A stretch of 64,000 bases of DNA from an uncultured Bacteroidales bacterium (GTDB lineage Bacteria; Bacteroidota; Bacteroidia; Bacteroidales; UBA932). The stretch spans positions 1 through 64,000 of the forward strand of contig CALVAJ010000008.1 of NCBI GenBank assembly GCA_944325505.1. Reading direction: 5' to 3'. Below are positions 55,908 through 64,000 of the stretch, piece by piece. The first letter of the stretch is position 1; every line of letters starts with the position of its first letter. The translations under genes were made by a program, and so were the position numbers. A model generated the notes under the pieces. That model was not told where the DNA came from, searched no databases, and worked only from the letters and a program-made list of their open reading frames with translations.

Positions 55908-57623
55908 ATGAGAAGAAAAGCGATATTGGGTATCCTTGCAGTGCTTGCAACTGCTGTTTCATGCAATTATCTGGACTTCGACGAGACCAGCAGCCTGTAT
56001 GATCATGACAGCATGTACAAGTACTTCGGCAATGCAAGGCAGATGCTCAACAATATATATTCCTACATGCCCCAGGATCTCGGGACGATTGACGGGGCGA
56101 TGAGGGACTGCGCCAGCGATGATGCCGAGTATGGGAACGTCGGGGCTTCAGTCCAGAGTTTCAACAATGGCAGATGGTCTGCTGTCGACACATACGATAC
56201 TGCATGGAATCTTTATTACGGAGTCCGGTCCGCCAACGAGTTCCTTTCTTCCATCGGCGAGGTCGACCTTTCCAGATACGAGTATGACAGCGGCTATGCC
56301 AGCAATGTCAGGAACCTGAAAATCTTCCCTTATGAGGCAAGGCTCCTGAGGGCGTATTATCTGTTTGAACTGGCAAAAAGGTATGGCGATATAGCCATGC
56401 CTCTGGAGATGTTGTCTATCGAGCAGGCCAACACCATAGGCAAGACTCCGTTTGCCGAGGTGATCGAGTTCATCGTGTCCGAATGCGATGTGTGCGCCGA
56501 CAACCTTCCTGTCAGATATGACTCCGACTACAACGATGAAGTGGGCCGTGTCACTAAGGGATTCGCCCTTGCTGTCAAATCCAAGGCCCTCCTTTATGCC
56601 GCCAGCGAACTGCACAACCCTTCTATGGATACGGAACTGTGGAAGACGGCTGCGAAAGCTGCGCTTGATCTGATCGCATTCGCTCCTGAAGCCGGGTATG
56701 CACTTGATCCTGCCAACAAATGGGACAATAGTGTCAACTCTTCCATTACGACATCCCCGGAAGTGATTCTGATGAGAATGAACGGCGATGACAACTCATT
56801 CGAACTGAATAACTTCCCGATCAGGTTCACTCTGGGTAACCGTACCGGCAATGTCGCTACCGCCACATTCCCTACCCAGAATCTGGTGGACGCCTTCCAG
56901 ACCGTGAACGGCTATGCGGTGACATTGGGAGACAACGGCTGGGAGTGCGATGATCCTGCCTTTGACCCACGTAATCCGTATGCAAACCGCGATCCGCGTT
57001 TCTACTGGACAGTACTGGCTGACGGGAGTACGTTCAAGGATTCGGAAATCCAGACACGCATAGGAGGTCAGGACAACACTCTGGTAGCATCCGGAGGTAC
57101 CCCTACAGGATATTTCCTTCGCAAGTATGTCCAGGAGGGGACTGATTTTGATACGGATAATCCTGTCACTAACAAGCATCACTGGATTATCTACCGTTAT
57201 GCCGAGACTTTGCTTGCCTATGCCGAGTCCATGGCCGAGGCTTTCGGTGATCCGGACTATACTGACGGCACATTCACCCTGTCTGCGGCCGATGCCCTCA
57301 ATCAGGTGCGGACCAATGCCGGTATGCCGGCAGTCTCCGCAACAGGAAAAGAAGAGTTCATTGAAGCTGTCAGGAACGAGTGGAGAGTGGAATTCGCATT
57401 CGAGGACCACAGGTTCTGGGATGTACGCAGATGGAAAATCGGGGCCGGGACGCAGCAGGATATCTATGGCGTGACCATAGCGGATGACGGAAACGGCGGT
57501 CTGACATACCAGAGGTCCCGGTACGAGACACGTACATGGAGCGAGAGGATGTATCTGTATCCTATCCCGCAGTCCGAACTGTTCAAGAACCCTAACCTCA
57601 ATCCTCAGAACACCGGATGGTAA
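55908..57623 (+). CDS. SusD-type surface lipoprotein (second pair)
   Basis: A 571-residue SusD-family protein with lipidated Cys19 (ATAVSC then NYL), typical helical segments (YEARLLRAYYLFELAKRYGD; AVKSKALLYAASELHNPSMD; YAETLLAYAESMAEAFGD) and the FEDHRFWDVRRWK marker near the end; it closes NPQNTGW. It is distant from the first SusD, so the locus has two distinct complexes, probably for different fragments. Confidence 0.95.
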   Translation: MRRKAILGILAVLATAVSCNYLDFDETSSLYDHDSMYKYFGNARQMLNNIYSYMPQDLGTIDGAMRDCASDDAEYGNVGASVQSFNNGRWSAVDTYDTAWNLYYGVRSANEFLSSIGEVDLSRYEYDSGYASNVRNLKIFPYEARLLRAYYLFELAKRYGDIAMPLEMLSIEQANTIGKTPFAEVIEFIVSECDVCADNLPVRYDSDYNDEVGRVTKGFALAVKSKALLYAASELHNPSMDTELWKTAAKAALDLIAFAPEAGYALDPANKWDNSVNSSITTSPEVILMRMNGDDNSFELNNFPIRFTLGNRTGNVATATFPTQNLVDAFQTVNGYAVTLGDNGWECDDPAFDPRNPYANRDPRFYWTVLADGSTFKDSEIQTRIGGQDNTLVASGGTPTGYFLRKYVQEGTDFDTDNPVTNKHHWIIYRYAETLLAYAESMAEAFGDPDYTDGTFTLSAADALNQVRTNAGMPAVSATGKEEFIEAVRNEWRVEFAFEDHRFWDVRRWKIGAGTQQDIYGVTIADDGNGGLTYQRSRYETRTWSERMYLYPIPQSELFKNPNLNPQNTGW

Positions 57624-57665
57624 CAGACGAGATGTATATCGAATTAAAACATAAAAGGACAAGAT

Positions 57666-59132
57666 ATGAAAATCTATAGATTCAAAGCTTTGCTGTATGG
57701 TACAGCTGCAGCATGCATGATGGCCGGATTCACGGCTTGCCAGGAATTCAGGATCGACTCACAGGCTGAGTTCCCTCCTCAGATGGAGATAGACGCCCAG
57801 ACATCATATTCACTTCTGGCTCAGTCTCCCAATGTCATAACATTCAATATCTCATCCAATACGCCATGGACAATCAAGAGCGATGTCCAGTGGTGTACGC
57901 CTGATCCGGCCATGAGTTCTGCAAGCTCTCTGGTGGCTGAGATTACAGTGACTACGGAAGACAATACATCGGAGACGGCGCGTACTGCCACTCTCACCGT
58001 AACGGCGGAAGATGTTGCGGAGCCTTTCGTAATCACCGTAACACAAGAGGCTAAGGATGCCTTTATCCTTCAGGCCCCTGAGGAAGGCAATATCGCTCAG
58101 AACGGAGGCTCGAAACTTTTCAAGGTGATTTCCAACAAGCCGTGGAAGATAACCACAGAGGCTATCTGGCTTGAATTCAGCGCTCTTGAAGGAGAGGCCA
58201 CATCTGCCGAAGGAGAAGAAGTTACAGTCAGTGCAAAAGACAATTCCGGCATGGAGCGTACCGCCCTCGTGACAGTAGCCAGCGGACTGGGAACCAAGAC
58301 TTTCGAAGTTACCCAGGACGGTATCGTACTCAGATTCGAAGAGATAGAGGACGAAAGCAGCCTTATAGCCGGTTGTCTCGGCGAGACTCTCCAGTTCAAG
58401 GTCAATTCAAACATAGCCTGGAAACCGGGCAATGTCGAATATGACAATATCCTTCTTGAAAAGACCGACGAAGAAACACTCTCGGTGACTGTAACGAAGG
58501 CCAACAAGTATTTCACTACCCAGTATTATGAAATCACGGTCGTACCGGAAGATGATGCCATGACAGCAGTTGAGCCTGCTGCTCTTACCGTGGGCCAGCA
58601 GGCTATCGCATGGTGCAGCAACTGTTCTGCTAACGAGGACGGGTCCGTGACATTCATATCTGATAATACGGAATCACGGGTATGTACAAACGCAGGCCTC
58701 GCTATGGGAACACTGTTGTGGACGTTCCGCGATATAAACCTTTCTTCAGGTCTGTTCGACATAAATGCATGGCAGTCGCCCGGTCCTACATTCCACGCTT
58801 GGGTAGGAGGCGGCTCAAAAGATATGAATACTGGAGGTGGCCTTGAAAGCGGCGAAGATTTCTGGGCAGCGAGCAATATAGATGCCGAACTTGACGACAT
58901 CAATGGAATGCAGACCTTGAAACTGACTATCTTCCCTGTTGATGATGGCTCCAAACTTGAATTCACCATGTATATTGATGACCGTCAGGTCGGGCAGTTT
59001 ACCACTCCATGCAATCCGTGGGGCGAAATGGGTGAGAGTCCGGTGCCGTACTATTTCGGATTTGCAGGTGACAGCGGTGCCGTAGGTTCTATGACTGTCA
59101 CTTCATTTGAGTATACTCCTTACGAAGAATAA
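57666..59132 (+). CDS. BACON-domain surface lipoprotein, candidate glycan-binding protein 1
   Basis: A 488-residue lipoprotein (Cys25 in MMAGFTAC then QEF) with three BACON-type Ig-like modules (about 35-125, 130-220 and 225-310; markers SNTPWTIKSDVQWCTP, SNKPWKITTEAIWLEF, SNIAWKPGNVEYD) and a C-terminal unique domain (about 320-488) rich in Trp and Gly (FHAWVGGGSKDMNTGGG). BACON modules act as spacers that hold a binding domain off the surface. Position right after SusD matches surface glycan-binding proteins. No catalytic motif seen. Confidence 0.88.
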   Translation: MKIYRFKALLYGTAAACMMAGFTACQEFRIDSQAEFPPQMEIDAQTSYSLLAQSPNVITFNISSNTPWTIKSDVQWCTPDPAMSSASSLVAEITVTTEDNTSETARTATLTVTAEDVAEPFVITVTQEAKDAFILQAPEEGNIAQNGGSKLFKVISNKPWKITTEAIWLEFSALEGEATSAEGEEVTVSAKDNSGMERTALVTVASGLGTKTFEVTQDGIVLRFEEIEDESSLIAGCLGETLQFKVNSNIAWKPGNVEYDNILLEKTDEETLSVTVTKANKYFTTQYYEITVVPEDDAMTAVEPAALTVGQQAIAWCSNCSANEDGSVTFISDNTESRVCTNAGLAMGTLLWTFRDINLSSGLFDINAWQSPGPTFHAWVGGGSKDMNTGGGLESGEDFWAASNIDAELDDINGMQTLKLTIFPVDDGSKLEFTMYIDDRQVGQFTTPCNPWGEMGESPVPYYFGFAGDSGAVGSMTVTSFEYTPYEE

Positions 59133-59143
59133 CGGCTATAAAA

Positions 59144-60661
59144 ATGAAATCGATAAGAAATATAATAAGGACAATAGCACGGGGTGCCTTCATGGCACTC
59201 CCGGCCATGGCTGCCATTTCCCTTGCCTCCTGCAGGGAAGAGGAGCCGATGAAGTCGGTGGATCTGCGCTTCCTTGCGGAGGATTCCTATTCACTGACGG
59301 CTTCGGATGCGGAGCCCATAACGCTGTATGTCAGTTCCACCGATTCATGGGTGGTCTATAGCCAGAATCCCGACTGGTGCACCATCTCGCCTTCTGAAGG
59401 GGAAGCAGGCGTACTCGCTGAACCTACTGCGGTTACAGTGCAGTATATGGACAATGCAGAGCTGGATGACCGTATAGACACCCTTATTATCCAGAGTGAC
59501 TACTGGATAGGAAAGTGGGTACAGGTGCTGCAGAAAGGTACCGCATATATGAATCTCACGCCTTCTGACCCTTCTTTGCCTCAGGATGGAGGCGACTCTT
59601 CAGTCGAGATATCTACCAACCATGACTGGAGTGCTGCCGTGACGGAGGGTTCCGGATGGCTTTCTATAAAAGGTGCCTCTTCCGGAAGCGGTGACGGAAG
59701 CATATCCTTTTCTGCAACGAAAAATCTTGGGGAGATGCGTTATGGCACCATCTCTATCTATGATCACAATGACAAGGTCTGCGGGGAACTGGTCGTGACC
59801 CAGGCCGGAGTACAGCTCGACCCGGCTGTTGTCCTTGTCAAGACAGACTGGACCGAAAAGGATTATGTCATTCATGTGGAATCCAACTCCGAATGGACTG
59901 TCACCAAGGATGACGAACTTGCGACATGGTACTCGTTCTCTCAGACGGAATTCAGCGGAAGTCAGGACCTGGTGGTACATTTCAGTGAAAGCCATGCTTC
60001 TGCAGTCAGGACGGCGACATTCACCATATCTTCCGTTTCCAGTGACGAGAGCCTGACTCCGGTAAGCAAGCAGATCACCATCAAGCAGTCTTATCAGTTC
60101 CTTCCTTCTATGATAGAGTTCACCCAGTCCGAGATCGATGCCACATGGATGGTATGGGGATACGGGTATTCTTCAAACGGAGATGATATGATAATGACTG
60201 CAGGTGCGAGGACCGAAAGCCGTTACCGGGAACTCGGATACCACACATTCAAAGTTAAATCGATGAAACAGGATGCAAGATTCAGGACTGAACTCCTGTA
60301 TAACGGAGGCGCGTATGATGTCATGTTCCGCTGGGGCGGTGATGCCTCTACTGGCAAGACATTCTCCCAGTCCGGGGCTCTGAATGATGCAATCGAGCCT
60401 GTTCCGTTCGATTACACGCAGCCGAATGAGTTCAGCTACTATTTCGCTCCGAATGACGACAACTACATGTACGTAGAGTATATGCTGAACGGGACGACTG
60501 TGGGCACATATACGTTTGACGGATCGGACGGAGGCACTGTCATTAAATATCCTCTGGAGGGACAGATAACTCTCCTCATAGGAGCCGAGTCAGGTGCCGA
60601 TGCCGACGCGGTTGTAGTTGACAGTTGGGGCCATCTGCCTGTAATCGACTGGGGCGACTGA
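59144..60661 (+). CDS. BACON-domain surface lipoprotein, candidate glycan-binding protein 2
   Basis: A 505-residue lipoprotein (Cys30 in AISLASC followed by REEE, an acidic surface-export-like signal). BACON modules span about 40-330 (STDSWVVYSQNPDWCTISPS; STNHDWSAAVTEGSGWLSIK; SNSEWTVTKDD), then a different C-terminal domain (about 335-505) with aromatic residues (YGYSSNGDDMIM; YNGGAYDVMFRWGGD) that likely binds glycan. It starts 11 bp after the first BACON gene. Its C-terminal domain is not obviously similar to that of its neighbour. Confidence 0.86.
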   Translation: MKSIRNIIRTIARGAFMALPAMAAISLASCREEEPMKSVDLRFLAEDSYSLTASDAEPITLYVSSTDSWVVYSQNPDWCTISPSEGEAGVLAEPTAVTVQYMDNAELDDRIDTLIIQSDYWIGKWVQVLQKGTAYMNLTPSDPSLPQDGGDSSVEISTNHDWSAAVTEGSGWLSIKGASSGSGDGSISFSATKNLGEMRYGTISIYDHNDKVCGELVVTQAGVQLDPAVVLVKTDWTEKDYVIHVESNSEWTVTKDDELATWYSFSQTEFSGSQDLVVHFSESHASAVRTATFTISSVSSDESLTPVSKQITIKQSYQFLPSMIEFTQSEIDATWMVWGYGYSSNGDDMIMTAGARTESRYRELGYHTFKVKSMKQDARFRTELLYNGGAYDVMFRWGGDASTGKTFSQSGALNDAIEPVPFDYTQPNEFSYYFAPNDDNYMYVEYMLNGTTVGTYTFDGSDGGTVIKYPLEGQITLLIGAESGADADAVVVDSWGHLPVIDWGD

Positions 60662-60734
60662 TGTTTAATCTCCGGAGGCGGGACATGCCAGGGATATCCG
60701 GCACAGGTCCCGGTCTCCGGTAAAATACGGTTAT

Positions 60735-61856
60735 ATGAAAAAATTGACTTATCTATTACTGGCGGCCGGACTTCTTGCGGCCTGTGAAAGCAGGGAACCG
60801 GGGCAGCCCGGGAACTCCGCCTTCCCTCTGGAGTCTTTCACCCTTTCGGCAGGAAGCTCTTATTATCATGGGAATATTGACCAGACAGAAGGCTCTGTCT
60901 CAATCGGAGTTATCCGTTACGGGGCTGAGGTCGACGGAGTCAGTTATGAACTGGCAGACGGTGCGGTTATAGCTCCGGACCCGCAGTCTTTTGTCGGAGC
61001 CTGGCCTGAAACACAGGATTTTACTGTCACTCTGAACGGGAAGGAGACGGTCTACACGGTTACCCTTACCGCATATGAAGGTCTTTCTCCGGAGCCTGAG
61101 GATCCGGACGATCCTGACAACCCTATGCCGCCTGCAGGAAAAGTCCTTTATTATGAGGATTTTGACCAGACGGGCTCCATTCCGGACGAGAAGTACTGGG
61201 GGCTTTGCTCCGCTGACGGTTCGGCATGGTCAAAGTATATGTCGGAGAGTTATGACCAGGCTTTTGTGGAGAACGGGGTCCTTGTCCTTCAGAGCGAAAA
61301 AGTCGACGGAGAGTATAAGGCCGGCGGAATCGAGATGATGAACAAGTTCAGTTTCAAGCACGCCAGAGTCGAGGTGAACGCCCGTTTCAAGACAGCACAG
61401 GGGGCATGGCCTGCTATCTGGCTGATGCCTCAGAAACAGCCTGCCATTTATCAGGGATGGCCGAACGGCGGAGAGGTGGATATTATGGAGCAGATAAGCA
61501 ATGAGACCGTTGTCTACCAGACCGTCCATAGTCATTATACGTATGATCTCGGGATCAAGGACCCTCCGACTACCGTTACTCCTTCATATAATGTCGGGGA
61601 GTTTAACACCTATGCCGTTGATATGACTCCGGATAAACTTATCTTCTATGTAAACGGACAAGTGACCCTCGAGTATCCTAACCTTCATCTTGAAGACGAG
61701 GCTACAATGAAGCAGTGGCCGTTTGACGGAGAGTTCTATCTTATCCTGAACGTGGCGCTTGGCGGAGACGGCACATGGCCGGGTGCTATTGATGATACCC
61801 AGCTTCCGGCACGTATGGAGGTCGCCTGGGTGCGGATATCGGACTTGGGGTATTGA
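60735..61856 (+). CDS. Surface lipoprotein GH16 endo-glycanase with N-terminal Ig-like domain
   Basis: A 373-residue lipoprotein (Cys17 in LLAAC) with an N-terminal DUF5018-like Ig fold (about 25-115), an acidic Pro linker (PEPEDPDDPDNPMPP), and a GH16 catalytic domain. The catalytic motif is GGEVDIMEQ: Glu247 nucleophile, Asp249, Glu252 acid/base. GH16 covers endo-beta-1,3/1,4-glucanases, agarases and, in gut Bacteroidota and Akkermansia, endo-beta-1,4-galactosidases that cut mucin O-glycans. The exact specificity cannot be read from sequence. A hairpin terminator follows. Confidence 0.92.
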   Translation: MKKLTYLLLAAGLLAACESREPGQPGNSAFPLESFTLSAGSSYYHGNIDQTEGSVSIGVIRYGAEVDGVSYELADGAVIAPDPQSFVGAWPETQDFTVTLNGKETVYTVTLTAYEGLSPEPEDPDDPDNPMPPAGKVLYYEDFDQTGSIPDEKYWGLCSADGSAWSKYMSESYDQAFVENGVLVLQSEKVDGEYKAGGIEMMNKFSFKHARVEVNARFKTAQGAWPAIWLMPQKQPAIYQGWPNGGEVDIMEQISNETVVYQTVHSHYTYDLGIKDPPTTVTPSYNVGEFNTYAVDMTPDKLIFYVNGQVTLEYPNLHLEDEATMKQWPFDGEFYLILNVALGGDGTWPGAIDDTQLPARMEVAWVRISDLGY

Positions 61857-61920
61857 CCCCTTGTCCGGAGAAGACAGATATTTCCGGTCATATCCTCCGG
61901 ATAAGTTATATGATACAAAG

Positions 61921-61992
61921 GTCGGATTCAGAGGGCTTATGAGTTATAGTTAGTTAGTGTACCATTCCCTTCCCTCTCTGAATCCGGCTTTT
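61921..61992 (+). terminator. Stem-loop terminator after the first GH16 gene
   Basis: GTCGGATTCAGAG (61921-61933) and CTCTGAATCCGGC (61976-61988) pair with one G-U, followed by TTTTG. It separates the SusCD operon from the GH18-GH16 pair, which may have its own promoter (weak TATAATTG at 62067). Confidence 0.65.
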
Positions 61993-62092
61993 GTAATTTA
62001 TGGCAGGACCGGCAAAAGTCAGGCTATGAATTGAAAAATAATGGCAGTTAAATTAAAATAATTAAGTATAATTGCAGACAATTTTCAATGCT

Positions 62093-63214
62093 ATGAGAAG
62101 GATTTCTGTAATATTGGTCACAGTGCTCCTGTCCTTTGCCGGACTTCAGGCGCAGGGACTCTCTCACCTGGTCAACGCTATCTATTCTGTAGGGGCAAGG
62201 CTGGACTCTGAAGACGATATCGTCAGGGAGGAACTTGCCTCCTTTGATTTTATCTATATGGTGGCTCCGCCTCAGTGGAAAGCGGAGGATTTTGATCTTA
62301 CGCAGCAGGAGATAAACCGTAAATATGTGGAAAACCATGCGTATCCTGATCCCGGGTTTTTCCGGGAATATATTGGGACAGTGCATGAAACTGGGGGCAA
62401 AGTGCTGTGTTCGTTCCCCGGGTCGGAGTTCATCGATATCGCGGCATCGGAAGAAAGGAGCGTGAAATTTGCGGAGATGATGGCTGCTTTCGTGGAAAAA
62501 TACGATTATGACGGCATAGAACTGGACTGGGAACATACTGTCACTGAAGAACTCCATCTGTCCTTTATGCAGAAGATCCGCAAGGCTCTCGATAATCTCG
62601 GCCAGGGGAAACGGCATTACCTGCTGACTACTGCCCTGCATCATTACAGGAATTATACCGCCTTGCAGGCGGAGCAGTTATGTGCCTGTGCGGACTGGAT
62701 CAATATCATGTTTTATGATATGGGCGGCGGAATATGGGGTAAAGTCGCCACGCACAATGCTCCTCTCGATGTCATGGCCGCGACTGTCCCGAGGGACTGG
62801 AAATATTTCCCTCCGGAAAAGCTCCACATAGGACTTGCGAACTACGGCTTTTATTATAAGGGGATACTTCCCGGAGAACCCGTGCCGCAGGGGAAGACGC
62901 TCGGGGATTACGGCCGCTACTGCAACTATACCGAACTTCCTCCGCTTTTGGCAAATGGATGGGTGGAAGTCTGGGATGACACGGCTAAATGCTCCTATTT
63001 CTTTTCTCCCGACCGGACTGAGTTCATGACACTGGAGACCCGCAGGTCAATGGACGCCAAGCTCGAATGGATTGAGAAGAACGGGTTCGGCGGCGTATTC
63101 TGGTGGGAGTATTCATGCGACTGGATCCATCCTGAGAATCCCGGGGAAAAAGGCGTCCATCTGATAACGGACTATGTGACGGATAAAATCAAATCGGATA
63201 TTGTAAAAAATTGA
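62093..63214 (+). CDS. Exported GH18 glycoside hydrolase
   Basis: A 373-residue protein with signal peptide MRRISVILVTVLLSFAGLQA and a GH18 TIM barrel. The catalytic stretch reads DGIELDWEH: Asp140, Glu143 (an Asp in the classic DxxDxDxE motif), Asp145 and the acid Glu147, so proton donor and assisting Asp remain. Other family features: LCSFPGSEF, INIMFYDMGGG, and GGVFWWEYSCDW at the last strand. GH18 includes chitinases and endo-beta-N-acetylglucosaminidases acting on N-glycans. I started it at ATG 62093; a TTG at 62072 lies in frame. Confidence 0.9.
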   Translation: MRRISVILVTVLLSFAGLQAQGLSHLVNAIYSVGARLDSEDDIVREELASFDFIYMVAPPQWKAEDFDLTQQEINRKYVENHAYPDPGFFREYIGTVHETGGKVLCSFPGSEFIDIAASEERSVKFAEMMAAFVEKYDYDGIELDWEHTVTEELHLSFMQKIRKALDNLGQGKRHYLLTTALHHYRNYTALQAEQLCACADWINIMFYDMGGGIWGKVATHNAPLDVMAATVPRDWKYFPPEKLHIGLANYGFYYKGILPGEPVPQGKTLGDYGRYCNYTELPPLLANGWVEVWDDTAKCSYFFSPDRTEFMTLETRRSMDAKLEWIEKNGFGGVFWWEYSCDWIHPENPGEKGVHLITDYVTDKIKSDIVKN

Positions 63215-63228
63215 AAATATTAGGCGTT

Positions 63229-64000
63229 ATGAAGTTTGTTGTATTTTGTACTGTTTGTGCAGCTGCGCTGTGTGCCGGGGCATGCGGGCAGAAAGACGGC
63301 TGGAAGCTTGTCTGGGAAGAGAATTTCGAGTCTGAGACCATTGACTGGAACGTATGGAGCAAGACGGAGCGCGGGACTGCCGACTGGGCCAACACCCAGT
63401 CCCATGACGAGAGATGCTACGGTTTCAGGGACGGTAACCTTATCCTGAGAGGGATAGTGAACGATGACCGGCAGGCGGATACCGCTGCGTTCCTTACCGG
63501 AGGCCTGGTGACTGAAGGAAAGAAATCCTTCGATTTCCCGGGCAGGCTGGAAGTACGGGCCCGGCTCCAGTCGGCTACGGGGGCATGGCCTGCCATCTGG
63601 CTGTTGCCGTTCGACAGGAATGCCCGTTGGCCTAAGGGAGGCGAGGTAGACATCATGGAGCGTCTGAACTATGACGGTTTCGTCTATCAGACAGTACATT
63701 CCAACTATACCTACACCCTCGGTTTCAAGGATGACCCTGCCAATTCCGGGACGATAGAGATAGATCGTGACGGGTTCAACACATACGGGGTGGATATCTA
63801 CAGGGACAGTCTCGTATTCCATGTGAACGGTGTAAGGAACCATGCCTACCCGAGGCTGCCTGAACTCGACTCTCTGGGGCAGTTCCCTTATTGCCAGCCC
63901 ATGTATCTGCTCATAGACATGCAGCTGGGCGGTGCCTGGGTAGGGGAGGTCGATCCTGAAGATCTCCCGGTAGAAATGGAAATCGACTGGGTTAAGTATT
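63229..64000 (+). CDS. Surface lipoprotein GH16 enzyme, cut by window end
   Basis: Read directly from the DNA: ATG 63229 begins a lipoprotein (Cys19 in LCAGAC) with no N-terminal Ig domain, moving straight into GH16 (WKLVWEENFES). The catalytic motif KGGEVDIMERL gives Glu139, Asp141 and Glu144. The frame is open to base 64000 at MEIDWVKY, normally the last beta-strand, so only a few residues should be missing. It shares the catalytic core (ATGAWPAIWLLP; VHSNYTYTLGF) with the GH16 at 60735. It follows GH18 by 14 bp. Confidence 0.9.
   Translation, partial: MKFVVFCTVCAAALCAGACGQKDGWKLVWEENFESETIDWNVWSKTERGTADWANTQSHDERCYGFRDGNLILRGIVNDDRQADTAAFLTGGLVTEGKKSFDFPGRLEVRARLQSATGAWPAIWLLPFDRNARWPKGGEVDIMERLNYDGFVYQTVHSNYTYTLGFKDDPANSGTIEIDRDGFNTYGVDIYRDSLVFHVNGVRNHAYPRLPELDSLGQFPYCQPMYLLIDMQLGGAWVGEVDPEDLPVEMEIDWVKY

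Noticed and set aside
56796..57662. 288-codon minus-strand frame opposite the second SusD.
   Set aside because: Shadow of the SusD frame with no signal peptide or motif.

Overview
The window reads as chromosomal DNA of a Bacteroidota bacterium, order Bacteroidales. Evidence: paired SusC/SusD genes, BACON-domain surface lipoproteins, a hybrid-type AraC regulator, a seven-gene rseC-rnfBCDGEA cluster, and repeated TAnnTTTG promoter -7 boxes in place of sigma70-type -10 boxes. The carbohydrate gene set suggests a gut commensal. I cannot fix the genus. No rRNA, tRNA or CRISPR array was seen, and no gene-free stretch exceeds 300 bases.

Region 1 (1-31950) is housekeeping DNA. It holds a DUF2807 remnant, an LptF/G permease with tgt, a nucleoside-type MFS transporter, an integrase stub, ilvA-ilvE, thiN, an unusual single reading frame joining an LptF/G-type permease to methionyl-tRNA formyltransferase, and alaS. 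Two M23 endopeptidases, a MerR-like protein, a NIF3 protein, a zinc-ribbon protein and dnaB follow. Then come a DUF3108 protein, the Rnf ion-pumping complex, ppx-ppk1, two tandem outer-membrane proteins, a coiled-coil membrane protein and a HemW-like radical SAM protein.

Region 2 (about 32000-39100) is an AT-richer, patchy accessory island. It opens with a membrane TPR regulator carrying a LuxR-like output domain and a stand-alone copy of that output domain. Next are a secreted protein frameshifted at an A8 run, a double-glycine-type bacteriocin-like peptide broken by an in-frame TAG, and a two-helix candidate immunity protein. An exporter built from joined fragments without an ATPase core, a DUF2059 protein and a MacB/beta-barrel chimera complete it. 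Two closely similar outer-membrane protein genes lie at the two ends. I read this as a decaying peptide-secretion locus reshaped by in-frame deletions.

Region 3 (39149-64000) is a polysaccharide utilisation locus. It has a GH2 beta-galactosidase, an SGNH hydrolase, a GH20 hexosaminidase and a divergently read propeller-AraC regulator that lacks kinase and receiver domains and is frameshifted at a C8 run. Two SusC/SusD pairs, two BACON lipoproteins, GH16, GH18 and a second GH16 cut by the window edge follow. The enzyme mix (beta-galactosidase, beta-hexosaminidase, GH16, GH18) fits host mucin or glycoprotein glycans, although a beta-glucan target cannot be excluded. Surface lipoproteins would bind and cut the glycan, the SusCD pairs would import fragments, and the periplasmic GH20 and GH2 enzymes would finish degradation.
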